Assembly: GCA_022340565.1 (NCBI GenBank)
Contig: JAJDNR010000018.1
Location: forward strand, 43,800 to 107,799
Reading direction: 5' to 3'
Length of the DNA stretch: 64,000 bases
Origin: Desulfofustis sp.
Lineage (GTDB): Bacteria > Desulfobacterota > Desulfobulbia > Desulfobulbales > Desulfocapsaceae
How positions within the stretch are numbered: position 1 is the first letter of the stretch; each line of letters opens with the position of its first letter. Both the position numbers and the translations under genes were made by a program. The notes beneath the pieces were generated by a model that did no database searches, was not told the origin of the DNA, and saw nothing but the letters and a program-made list of their open reading frames with translations. This document shows, piece after piece, positions 10,486 to 19,541 of this stretch.

Positions 10486-11793
10486 ATGGCCGACACGAAT
10501 TTCTGTCATTCTCTGTTTTCATGCATCCAAGCCAGTCCAACACCGTTTCATGCAGCAGATTTCCTCAGTCGTCAGCTGCAGGAAACCGGTTTCGTTCTGC
10601 TCGAGGAAAACCGGCCCTGGCACCTCGAAGGTGGCGGCAGATACCTGGTCATCAGAAGCGGATCGGTGATCGCCTTCACCATCGGTGAGACTTTTGACAG
10701 CGACCAAGGATTCAGGATCATCGGCGCTCATACCGATAGTCCCTGCCTGCAGATCAAACCGCATCCGATGGACGGGAGGCAGCCTTACTTCCAATTTGGG
10801 GTAGAAAAATACGGCGGGGCAATCCTGTCCACCTGGCTGGACCGCGAACTCTCCCTTGCCGGTCGAGTGACCGGCCTCACCGCTAACGGTGAAATCGTGA
10901 CCTGCCTGGTCGATTTTCAGAAACCGCTGCTGACCATTCCAAGCCTCGCCATCCACCTCGACAGAGAAGCAAACGACGGCCGTGCGATAAACGCGCAAAC
11001 CGATCTCTGCCCGGTCCTGTCACAAACGATCGCCGATGCCGATGACTGGAATATGGAACTCGTCGAACAGATCAGAAAACAATACCATGAACACCCGATC
11101 CGCTCGATTCTCGGGCGCGACCTGTTCTGCTACGACTGCAGTCCTCCCCGTTTTTTGGGAATCCATGACGATTTCATATCCGCACCTCGGCTTGACAATC
11201 TGTTGAGCTGTTTCGTCGGAATGACCGCCATCCGTCGATGCCGGTCGATCGCAAACTGCATGTTCATATTCACCAATCATGAGGAGATCGGTTCGATGAG
11301 CAGCGCTGGAGCATTGAGCAACTTCGCCTCCGCCACCTTATCGAGAATAGTTGATGACAGCGAGCGCCGCGCGATCTGCCTGAGCCGGTCATTTTTCCTG
11401 TCGCTCGACAATGCCCACGCGACCCACCCCAATTTCCAGGCGAAAAGCGACTCGGATCATGAGATCATCCTCAACAAGGGGCCGGTAATCAAACATAACA
11501 GCTCCCGCCGTTACTGCTCCCACGGTCAGAGCAGCGCGTTGTTCCGGCTGCTGTGCTCCGAAGTCGGAGTCGAAACGCAGGATTTCGTGATGCGCAGCGA
11601 CCTGGCATGCGGCTCGACGATCGGTCCCCTCACCACGGCCTCACTGGGCATCGACGGCATCGATGTGGGGGCCGCGACCTGGGCGATGCACTCGATACGG
11701 GAGGTAACCGGATCGCGTGATCCGGAATTGCTTTGCCATGTAGCTGAACATTTTTTTGATCGTGAGACATTTCCCGTTATATCAAAATGTTAA
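10486..11793 (+). CDS. apeB: M18 family aminopeptidase
   Basis: RIIGAHTDSPCLQIKP, ISAPRLDNLLSC, FTNHEEIGSMSSAGA, SLDNAHATHPN: M18 motifs. Confidence 0.92.
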   Translation: MADTNFCHSLFSCIQASPTPFHAADFLSRQLQETGFVLLEENRPWHLEGGGRYLVIRSGSVIAFTIGETFDSDQGFRIIGAHTDSPCLQIKPHPMDGRQPYFQFGVEKYGGAILSTWLDRELSLAGRVTGLTANGEIVTCLVDFQKPLLTIPSLAIHLDREANDGRAINAQTDLCPVLSQTIADADDWNMELVEQIRKQYHEHPIRSILGRDLFCYDCSPPRFLGIHDDFISAPRLDNLLSCFVGMTAIRRCRSIANCMFIFTNHEEIGSMSSAGALSNFASATLSRIVDDSERRAICLSRSFFLSLDNAHATHPNFQAKSDSDHEIILNKGPVIKHNSSRRYCSHGQSSALFRLLCSEVGVETQDFVMRSDLACGSTIGPLTTASLGIDGIDVGAATWAMHSIREVTGSRDPELLCHVAEHFFDRETFPVISKC

Positions 11794-12037
11794 TGTTATA
11801 AGTACGACAATGTGGCAATTGACTTTCGGCCGCTCTTGCGGTAGCACATATAGCTGGCAACATAACCACGGATTCTTAAGAATATTCACCGTCTATGCAA
11901 AATTTTGAAAGTTCGGCCTTACGACGCTTCGACGATTTCAAAATCAGCCATGCCGCACTCCGGCTTCTTATCGATCGTGTCGAAGTTGTTTTCCGATCTG
12001 TTTCACTCACCCATCAATTCTGACTGAAGGAGGAACC

Positions 12038-13381
12038 ATGAAAAGGGCGTTTATCGCTGGTATCGCCGCTTTTGCCGGTGCCGCGCTGATGGCGTTCAAC
12101 GCTTACAGCGAAGGCGGGCCGAAGCCGGAACCGTTACCAAAGGCAAAAACCATTGCAGAACTGGCCGAACGCTATGATTCGGAGCGGTGCGCAGAGTGTC
12201 ATGAGGATATTTACGACGAATGGCAATATTCACTCCACTCCCATTCGATCCTCGGATCTCCCCGAACGGCTCCTACCATTATCACCGCCATTGAAAACGG
12301 GATAAAACTCTTCCCCTACTCCGGGGTGAAAAACGACGAGGATCTCACTGTCGAACACCTGATGATCTGCGCCAAATGCCATCTGCCTCAACTCGACGAA
12401 GCGACCGACGACGTTGCCCGCGAGATAGTCGCGACCATCAAGGGCTGGCAGCAGGCCTACCGGGATGGCGACACAGACAAGGCCGAGAAACTCGAGGAGA
12501 CCATTGCGAGCCTGAACATCGGCTGTACCGTCTGTCATCAGAAAGTTGCAATCATACACAAATGGGCGGATGGATATCCGCAGTACGATACCGTTTACGG
12601 TTCCTCGGAGGGTGACCATGAGGACGAGGAGCTCGTCAAAATGGCGGAAGCCCCGGCAATCGGCGAATCGATTTTCTGCGGCCAGTGTCATGGACTCGGT
12701 CCGAACTTCGAACTCGATCATCCGTCTCAGTGCGCAACCCTTTACGGCAGCTACCTCTTTGCCTACGTCGCGCACGGCGGCAGTGAGACCTGCCAGGAAT
12801 GCCACATGGAGAAATCGGGGCTCGGCCATGACATGCAGTCCTACAAGGACGAAGCGATGATCGACATGGCCCTCGATGTCAAAGTCGAAGGCAGATCCAT
12901 ATTCTGGCGCAAGAACAAGGCTGAAGGCGTCGTTCCGATCGGCATCATCGATGTATCCATGTACAACAAGGCGGGACATGTCATCCCGGACGGCTGACCG
13001 ACTCCGAACCGGCTGGTCCTGGATGTGACCGCGACAACCAAGGATGATGAAGTAGTATTCAACGAACAACGTATCTACATGCCGTTCCCGGGAAGATTAG
13101 GCAGAGGCAAGGAGATGGGCAGAGGGCCGTATGAAAAGAGCGGTCTGCTCAGGGAAACGAGCCTTGCTCCCGGCAAGACAACCCATGAAACATTCGAAAT
13201 CACCTATCCTTTCGAGGATAAGGAAAAAGATGGTAAGACCAGACGAGAGCTTATCGAGGACGAATTGACCGTCACCGTGACCCTGTGGTACGTGCCGTTT
13301 GGTGAATTCGATGGAAACGAAGTGGCCTTTTTCGAAACAGAAAAAGACATTAACCTGAAAACGGAGTGGGTCTGGAGATAG
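12038..13381 (+). CDS. Pentaheme c-type cytochrome selenoprotein (ExtKL-like); Sec at TGA 12995-12997
   Basis: Signal peptide; five CXXCH motifs (CAECH, CAKCH, CTVCH, CGQCH, CQECH). Frame reads ...VSMYNKAGHVIPDG-[TGA]-PTPNRLVLDVTATTKDDEVVFNEQRIYMPFPG...KTEWVWR*, in frame with the separately listed 13025-13381 ORF. Confidence 0.85.
13009..13022 (+). promoter_or_regulatory. Candidate bacterial SECIS element for the pentaheme cytochrome
   Basis: CCGG-CUGGUC-CUGG: 4-bp stem (one G-U pair), loop containing GGUC; the loop GG starts 17 nt after the UGA. Weakest of the three hairpins. Confidence 0.6.
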
Positions 13382-13771
13382 AGGTCTCCCGACCATCCCT
13401 ACCCCTGGCAAAGCCCATGCGCTCGTCGAGTGCATGGGCTTTGCGCCATTCGTGCGCTACTGATGCGCTATCAAGAATCGAAATTTTCATTGTAATTTTC
13501 TGAAAAAGATTTACTTTATTTAATTGTTTAATTATTTAATTTATTGTCAAACCTAAGGCTACCTTGAAAAATTAGGGTTTTGGTTCAAAATCAAGGCACG
13601 CAAGGAAATTTTACCGGAGGCATATAGTTCATATGTCGAGGATTAAATTTCCATGCGTAACGCAGAGCTTGGGACAAGAAACAATTTTTCAAGCTAACCT
13701 TACGGTATTCCGCCTTAAACCTGCAGCACATGTTTTTCGTATCAATTCAACATCGACACAGGAGGATTCTT

Positions 13772-15100
13772 ATGAAATTGAAAGGTATCGTTAATCTTTT
13801 GCCTTTTGCCCTGATGCTGGCACTGCTGGCCGCCGGCTGTGCACAGCAGGCCGACTCGACTGCCAAGGCCCCCGCTCAGCAGACAGCGCAGCAAGCCGAT
13901 CCTAACGTTTATACAGGACCGATCGGCGGCAAATCGAACAAGGCCAAGACCATTTCCATGACCGTCGGCAAAGGCGACGACGCCAAGGACGTGATGCTTC
14001 GCTTCGATGACAACACCGAGGGACTCGAGTATGCGAAGAAAGGCGAAGCGGCTATCATCAAGTGGGAACAGCGCGGTGACGACAAATACGCCACGATAAT
14101 CAAGCCCAAACTCGCCAAATTGCCCGAAGGCGTAACCGAAATCAAGGCCGATGAGCTTTATAAAATGCTATCTGATCATGTACCGATGTTTCTCGCCGAT
14201 GCCCGCCCCGAGATGCGCTACGACCAGGGTCATCTGCCATCGGCCGTTTCCATCCCGGTGCCGCTGCTCAAAGAGAAGAAAGCCAAGGTCCTGCCTAAGG
14301 ACAAAAACCAGCTGATCATTTTCTACTGCGGAGGGTACACCTGAGGCATGTCGACTGAAAACGCCGGTCTGGCGAGACAGCTTGGCTATACCAACGTTCG
14401 CGCATTCCTGGGTGGCGAGCCCGCCTGGAGCGAAGCCGGATATCCGGTGTACGCATCCAACGACTTTGTTGTGAAAGGCAATATCGTGCTGCTTGACCTG
14501 CGCTCAGGAGATGCTCCGGTGCAGGGAAGAATTCCGCGGTCGGTCAATATCAAGTACGAAGACCTTGAAAGCCGCATGGATGACATCCCCCGCAATGCGC
14601 CGGTGGTCCTCTATGCCGACAACCTCGATGACGTCACTGACGCTTATGAGGACATGAAGGATGCAGGCTTCAATACCGTTGCGATGGTAAAAGGCAATTT
14701 TCAGGGCTGGGTCGCCTCCGGCGGCGCGGTTGAATCGGGACCGATTTTCTCCAATGAAATAAAGTGGGTGCGAAAGCTCGGCAAGGGCGAGGTATCGGTC
14801 GATGAATTTAGAAAAGCGGTCAAGGGCGAACTTCCCGACACCTTCGTAATCGATGCCCGTACTCCCGATGAAATCAAGGAACTGGGAATATTCACGAACA
14901 CCGTTAACATCCCTCTCGACGAGATTCCCAAACGAATGAACGAGATTCCCAAAGACAAGCGGGTTTTCGTTCACTGCTCGACCGGCGCACGGGCTGATCT
15001 CGCCTATCGAGAATTGATCAAGAATGGGTACGACGTTAAATTCCTGCTGCTCAACATCAGCGATCCGGAATGTGACTGCCCGATTATCATACCGGAGTAA
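13772..15100 (+). CDS. Triple-rhodanese-domain lipoprotein, selenoprotein (ExtH-like); Sec at TGA 14342-14344
   Basis: Lipobox LLAAGC; frame reads ...KDKNQLIIFYCGGYT-[TGA]-GMSTENAGLARQLGYTNVRAFLGGEPAWSEAGYPVYA..., joining the 13730-14344 and 14348-15100 ORFs in one frame. The first rhodanese domain is split by the TGA. Confidence 0.87.
14362..14374 (+). promoter_or_regulatory. Candidate bacterial SECIS element for the rhodanese lipoprotein
   Basis: CGCC-GGUCU-GGCG perfect stem, GGUCU loop, 21 nt downstream of UGA; possible outer CUG/CAG stem at 14355-14357/14378-14380. Confidence 0.8.
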
Positions 15101-15122
15101 TCTCCGACAATCACGCCTGCAG

Positions 15123-15162
15123 AAAGGGAACGGCCGGACCCCTCCGGCTGTTCCCTTTTTTT
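15123..15162 (+). terminator. Intrinsic terminator
   Basis: AAAGGGAACGGCCGGA cccc TCCGGCTGTTCCC TTTTTTT. Confidence 0.85.
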
Positions 15163-15223
15163 ATGTTCCCGTGTACAGTGTCGATTCGGCATGTTGTATA
15201 CCAATCTCAAACAGCAATGAATC

Positions 15224-16906
15224 ATGGGCAGCGAAGACCAGAAAATCATCTATTCGATGATCAAAGTCAGCAAGGCTTACAACAACCGTCCGGTTCTGAA
15301 AAACATCTCCCTCTCCTATTTTTACGGGGCCAAGATCGGCGTTCTCGGTCTGAACGGATCCGGAAAATCCTCCCTGTTGAGAATCCTTGCCGGCATCGAC
15401 AGCCAATTCGATGGCAGGACGGTGCTCTCACCGGGTCACACCATCGACTATCTCGAACAGGAGCCGGTGCTCGATCCGGATAAGACGGTCCGGGAAGTCG
15501 TCATGGAAGGGGTGCGCAAGACTCTGGATCTGCTCGAAGAGTTCAACCGCATCAACGAGCAGTTCGCGGAACCCATGGACGACGATCAGATGCAGGCGTT
15601 GATCGACAAACAGGCGGAAGTCCAGGAAAAGCTCGATGCGATGTCGGCCTGGGACATCGACAGCCGGCTGGATATGGCCATGGACGCGCTGCGCTGCCCT
15701 CCATCGAATACCAGGTGCGGGGCGCTGTCCGGCGGCGAGAAGCGGCGGGTGGCATTATGCCGTATTCTGCTGAGGAAACCTGACATCCTGCTGCTCGACG
15801 AACCGACCAACCATCTCGACGCCGAAACCGTGGCGTGGCTTGAACGTCATCTCCAGGAGTACAGCGGAACGGTGATCGCGGTGACCCACGATCGCTATTT
15901 TCTTGACAACGTTGCCGGCTGGATCCTCGAGTTGGACCGGGGAGCCGGTATCCCGTGGAAAGGCAACTATTCATCGTGGCTGGAGCAGAAACAGAAACGG
16001 CTTGCCGCAGAGGAAAAACAGGAAAGCGAACGGCAGAAGACCCTGCAGCGCGAACTCGAGTGGATCCACATGTCGCCCAAAGGCAGGCGCTCGAAATCCA
16101 AGGCCCGCATCAATTCCTATCAGGAATTGCTCAGTTCCGGCACTGCCGAAGCGGTTAAAGACCTCCAGATCTACATACCCCCCGGCCCTCGGCTCGGGAA
16201 AAAGGTTATCGAGGCTTCGGGGCTGAAGAAATGTTTCGGCGAGCGGGTAGTGTTCGAAGGTATGGATTTCATGCTGCCGGCCGGTGGAATCGTCGGAGTG
16301 ATCGGCCCGAACGGGGCAGGTAAAACGACGCTGTTTAATCTTATTACCGGAAAAATTTCAGCTGACGAGGGAACCCTGGAGCTTGGTGAAACCGTCAAAC
16401 TGGCCTATGTCGATCAAAGCCGTGAGTCTCTGGATCCAAACCAGACGATTTTCGAGGCGATATCGGAAGGCCGGGACACCATCTGGCTTGGCACGAAAGA
16501 GATGAACAGCAGAGCCTATGTAGCACGCTTCAATTTCTCCGGCTCCGACCAGCAGCAGAAAATTTCGCAGATCTCAGGCGGCCAGAGAAACCGGGTGCAT
16601 CTCGCCAGGATGCTCAAGGACGGCGGCAACGTGCTGCTTCTCGACGAACCCACCAACGATCTTGACGTAAACACGCTTAGAGCGCTGGAAGAGGCTCTGG
16701 AAAACTTCCTGGGATGTGCGGTTGTAATCAGTCACGACCGGTGGTTTCTTGACCGGATCGCCACCCATATTCTCGCTTTTGAAGGGGATTCGCAGGTGGT
16801 CTGGTTTGAAGGCAATTATTCGGACTACGAAAAGGACCGCAAACGCCGGCTGGGAACCGAAGCGGATCATCCGCACCGTATCAAGTATCGGCAGCTGACG
16901 CGCTAG
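15224..16906 (+). CDS. ettA: ABC-F family energy-dependent translational throttle protein EttA
   Basis: Two ABC domains (GLNGSGKSSLLRILAG, LSGGEKRRVALCRILL, GPNGAGKTTLFNLITG, ISGGQRNRVHLARML) with linker; MGSEDQKIIYSMIKVSK N-terminus. Confidence 0.93.
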   Translation: MGSEDQKIIYSMIKVSKAYNNRPVLKNISLSYFYGAKIGVLGLNGSGKSSLLRILAGIDSQFDGRTVLSPGHTIDYLEQEPVLDPDKTVREVVMEGVRKTLDLLEEFNRINEQFAEPMDDDQMQALIDKQAEVQEKLDAMSAWDIDSRLDMAMDALRCPPSNTRCGALSGGEKRRVALCRILLRKPDILLLDEPTNHLDAETVAWLERHLQEYSGTVIAVTHDRYFLDNVAGWILELDRGAGIPWKGNYSSWLEQKQKRLAAEEKQESERQKTLQRELEWIHMSPKGRRSKSKARINSYQELLSSGTAEAVKDLQIYIPPGPRLGKKVIEASGLKKCFGERVVFEGMDFMLPAGGIVGVIGPNGAGKTTLFNLITGKISADEGTLELGETVKLAYVDQSRESLDPNQTIFEAISEGRDTIWLGTKEMNSRAYVARFNFSGSDQQQKISQISGGQRNRVHLARMLKDGGNVLLLDEPTNDLDVNTLRALEEALENFLGCAVVISHDRWFLDRIATHILAFEGDSQVVWFEGNYSDYEKDRKRRLGTEADHPHRIKYRQLTR

Positions 16907-17553
16907 GGACTGTGTGCGGCTGCCTTTTGTATTGCTGCAAACGGAATTACCCCTTCCCGGATGCTGACCAGTCTGCCCCGACTGCATCCGACGATCGATG
17001 AACCGGGACTGGGCTCAAGCTTTCCCCCGTCGACAACGATGTCGATACGGTTATCGAAATAGTCGACCACTTCCTCCGCCGACCGTGCGGAGTGATGACC
17101 GCTGATGTTTGCACTCGTCGCCGTTATGACGCTGCCGGCGCAACGGCAGATTTCCGTGGCAATCTCGTTCGAAGAAATCCTGATTCCCACCGTCCGGGTT
17201 CCCGCGGTAAGCTGTTCGGGCAGATTGGAGAGAGCAGGAAACAGCAGGGTCAGCGGTCCCGGCCAGAACTGCTCGATGAGCTCTGCGTAGGTATCCGGGA
17301 TCTCAGCCGCCAGGCGCGGCAGCGCTGATACACTGGGGATCAGGACGAGTAGCGGCTTAGACAACGGCCTTTGCTTCAAGGTAAACAATCTTTTCAGGGC
17401 GCGCTCGTTGAATGCGTCGACCGCCAGTCCGTAAGATGTCTCCGTGGGAATTGCGGCGATGCCGCCTGCGACGATTACGGCAGCAGTCCTGCTGCCGTAA
17501 TCGTACTGGTCCGGGGTGATGCGTTCAGGAAGAGATTTTCCTGGCCTTGTCAT
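16903..17553 (-). CDS. L-threonylcarbamoyladenylate synthase (Sua5/YrdC/TsaC family)
   Basis: GGIAAIPTETSYGLAVDAFNERALKRLFTLKQRPLSKPLLVLI. Probable start at 17553 overlaps the 3' end of purDE. Confidence 0.88.
   Translation of the reverse strand: MTRPGKSLPERITPDQYDYGSRTAAVIVAGGIAAIPTETSYGLAVDAFNERALKRLFTLKQRPLSKPLLVLIPSVSALPRLAAEIPDTYAELIEQFWPGPLTLLFPALSNLPEQLTAGTRTVGIRISSNEIATEICRCAGSVITATSANISGHHSARSAEEVVDYFDNRIDIVVDGGKLEPSPGSSIVGCSRGRLVSIREGVIPFAAIQKAAAHSP
17471..17504. repeat. Perfect 16-bp inverted repeat with 2-nt centre (34 bp)
   Basis: ACGATTACGGCAGCAG TC CTGCTGCCGTAATCGT, just downstream of the purDE stop and inside the sua5 5' coding region. Confidence 0.95.
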
Positions 17554-19300
17554 TGACTTCCTGGACCATTTTCTCTCGGAAGGCAACCAGCCGCTCCGCC
17601 AGTTCCCGGTCTTCGAGGGCCAGGATCCTGCATGCAAGCACCGCCGCATTCTTGGCACCCGCCTTGCCGATTCCCATCGTCGCCACCGGTATCCCCGGAG
17701 GCATCTGAACCGTGGCGAGCAGGGCATCCATCCCTCCGAGGGGTGACGCATCAAGCGGCACGCCGATAACCGGTAGGTCGGTGTGCGACGCAATAACGCC
17801 GGCTAGATGGGCCGCCATGCCGGCTCCGGCGATGATGATCTTGACACCGCGAGCCGATGCACTCCGCGTATATTCCATGACCCGATCTGGGGTGCGATGA
17901 GCTGACGCCACCGTCATCTCGCAGGGAATCCCCATATCCTTGAGAAAATCCGCCGCCGCACCCATCACTGGCAGGTCGGAATCGCTTCCCATCAGGATTC
18001 CCACCTTCACCCGAGCCTGCGCCTGGTCTTTGCGAGTAAGCGCTTTGGCTCCGATATCGGTACGATAGAAACTACCGGTCCAGCTGATTTCCCTGACCCC
18101 TTTGTAGGCCCGCTTGATCGCCGTCTGGAGGTCCTTGCCGACGGCAGTTATGCCGAGCACCCTTCCGCCGGCGGTCACCAGCCGATTGTTGACCATTGCG
18201 GTACCGGCATGAAATACCTCCACTCCGGGAACGGCCGCGGCTTTGGCAATTCCCCTGATCTGCTTGCCGGTTTCGTATGAGCCGGGGTACCCGCCCGACG
18301 ACATCACCACGCAGACGGTCGGCCGCGGGTCGATCCTCAGGTCGATGGTGTCCAGAGTTCCGTCAATGCAGGCATTGAAAATCTCTACGATATCGCTTTT
18401 AACCCTCATCAACAGCGGCTGCGCCTCGGGATCTCCGAACCGGCAGTTGAACTCCAGAACGTTTATGTCGTTTCCGCTTATCATCAGACCCGCGTAGAGC
18501 ATTCCGGAATACGGCCTTCCTTCAGCAGCCATCCCCCGAACGGTCTGAAGCATCACCTTTTCCATAACGAATTCGGCAATTTCCGGGGTCACTACCGGCG
18601 CCGGCGAATAGGCTCCCATGCCGCCGGTGTTGGGACCCTCGTCGTTGTCGAATATCGGCTTGTGATCCTGCGAAGTCGGCAGTGGAAAAACCGTCTTGCC
18701 GTCGGTGAATGCGATAAAGGATGCTTCCTCCCCTCTCAGACACTCTTCCACGACGATTTTGTCACCGGCATCGCCGAAGACCTTTTCCTGCATGATCCTG
18801 TCCACGGCCAGTTTCGCCTCGTCAACCGTCCCCGCGACAATCACCCCTTTGCCGGCGGCCAGCCCGTCGGCCTTCACGACGATCGGTGCGCCGCATTTTT
18901 CAATGTATTTCTTGGCCTTTCGGGCATCGCTGAAGACCTTGAACTTTGCCGACGGTATGCCGTATTTTTTCAGAAACTCCTTGGTGAAGACCTTGCTTCC
19001 CTCGAGTATCGCGGCCTTCTTGGTTGGCCCGAAGATGCGCAGCCCTTTCTTCTGAAAGAGGTCGACGATGCCTTCGACCAGAGACGCCTCGGGGCCGACC
19101 ACCGTCAGATCGATTTCCTCCTTGACTGCAAATTCGGCAAGAGCTTTCACGTCGGTTGCGGAAATATCTACGCACTCGGCGGCTTTTTTGATGCCGGCGT
19201 TGCCGGGAGCACAATAGATCTTGTCGACGTTTTTGTTCTGACTGATCTTCCAGACCAGTGCATGCTCACGTCCCCCTGAACCAACCACCAATACGTTCAT
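17525..19300 (-). CDS. purD-purE: Phosphoribosylamine-glycine ligase (PurD) fused to N5-carboxyaminoimidazole ribonucleotide mutase (PurE)
   Basis: N-term MNVLVVGSGGREHALVWKI...KADGLAAGKGV...(PurD); C-term VKVGILMGSDSDLPVMGAAADFLKDMGIPCEMTVASAHRTPDRV (PurE) in one 591-aa frame. Confidence 0.95.
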   Translation of the reverse strand: MNVLVVGSGGREHALVWKISQNKNVDKIYCAPGNAGIKKAAECVDISATDVKALAEFAVKEEIDLTVVGPEASLVEGIVDLFQKKGLRIFGPTKKAAILEGSKVFTKEFLKKYGIPSAKFKVFSDARKAKKYIEKCGAPIVVKADGLAAGKGVIVAGTVDEAKLAVDRIMQEKVFGDAGDKIVVEECLRGEEASFIAFTDGKTVFPLPTSQDHKPIFDNDEGPNTGGMGAYSPAPVVTPEIAEFVMEKVMLQTVRGMAAEGRPYSGMLYAGLMISGNDINVLEFNCRFGDPEAQPLLMRVKSDIVEIFNACIDGTLDTIDLRIDPRPTVCVVMSSGGYPGSYETGKQIRGIAKAAAVPGVEVFHAGTAMVNNRLVTAGGRVLGITAVGKDLQTAIKRAYKGVREISWTGSFYRTDIGAKALTRKDQAQARVKVGILMGSDSDLPVMGAAADFLKDMGIPCEMTVASAHRTPDRVMEYTRSASARGVKIIIAGAGMAAHLAGVIASHTDLPVIGVPLDASPLGGMDALLATVQMPPGIPVATMGIGKAGAKNAAVLACRILALEDRELAERLVAFREKMVQEVNDKARKISS

Positions 19301-19494
19301 GATGTCTCCTCTCGTTTGCTAGGACAAATGTCGTGATCTCTAGAGCTGCCACCCCGGAATGAACCTCCAGGGCGGCAGAATCACAGGCTGTTCGTCCAGT
19401 CTAATAATTTTTGCTCATTTCGTCAGTCTAAAAGAGTGGGACAAGGCCAATAATTCCCGATTACTCGTTGACAAAGCGTACCACAATGAGTAGA

Positions 19495-19512
19495 TGAATG
19501 AATAGTCATTCA
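19495..19512. promoter_or_regulatory. FadR(YsiA)-type operator upstream of a TetR regulator
   Basis: TGAATGAATAGTCATTCA, perfect palindromic half-sites, 29 nt before the ATG at 19542; matches the recalled B. subtilis FadR consensus TGAATGAMTANTCATTCA. Confidence 0.75.
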
Positions 19513-19541
19513 TATGCTCATTTTCAGGTATACTCTCAAAT

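Noticed and set aside
12995-12997. TGA at 12995 (and likewise 7096 and 14342) as pseudogene mutations or sequencing errors
   Set aside because: Three independent TGA (never TAA/TAG) interruptions, all otherwise intact in frame, each followed at 17-21 nt by a hairpin with a GGUC-type loop, and each in a redox-type protein. Random error would not produce this pattern.
13025-13381. ORF 13025-13381 as a separate small protein
   Set aside because: The frame is continuous with the cytochrome across the TGA; the first codons after the TGA (PTPNRLVLDV) are upstream of its Met.
13500-13560. AT-rich tttaattgtttaattatttaattta stretch considered as a short-repeat or CRISPR-like element
   Set aside because: Only short imperfect AT runs in an intergenic promoter region; no regular repeat-spacer structure.
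14348-15100. ORF 14348-15100 as an independent gene starting at ATG 14348
   Set aside because: It starts within a rhodanese domain, one codon after the upstream TGA in the same frame, without its own signal peptide; better explained as the Sec read-through continuation.
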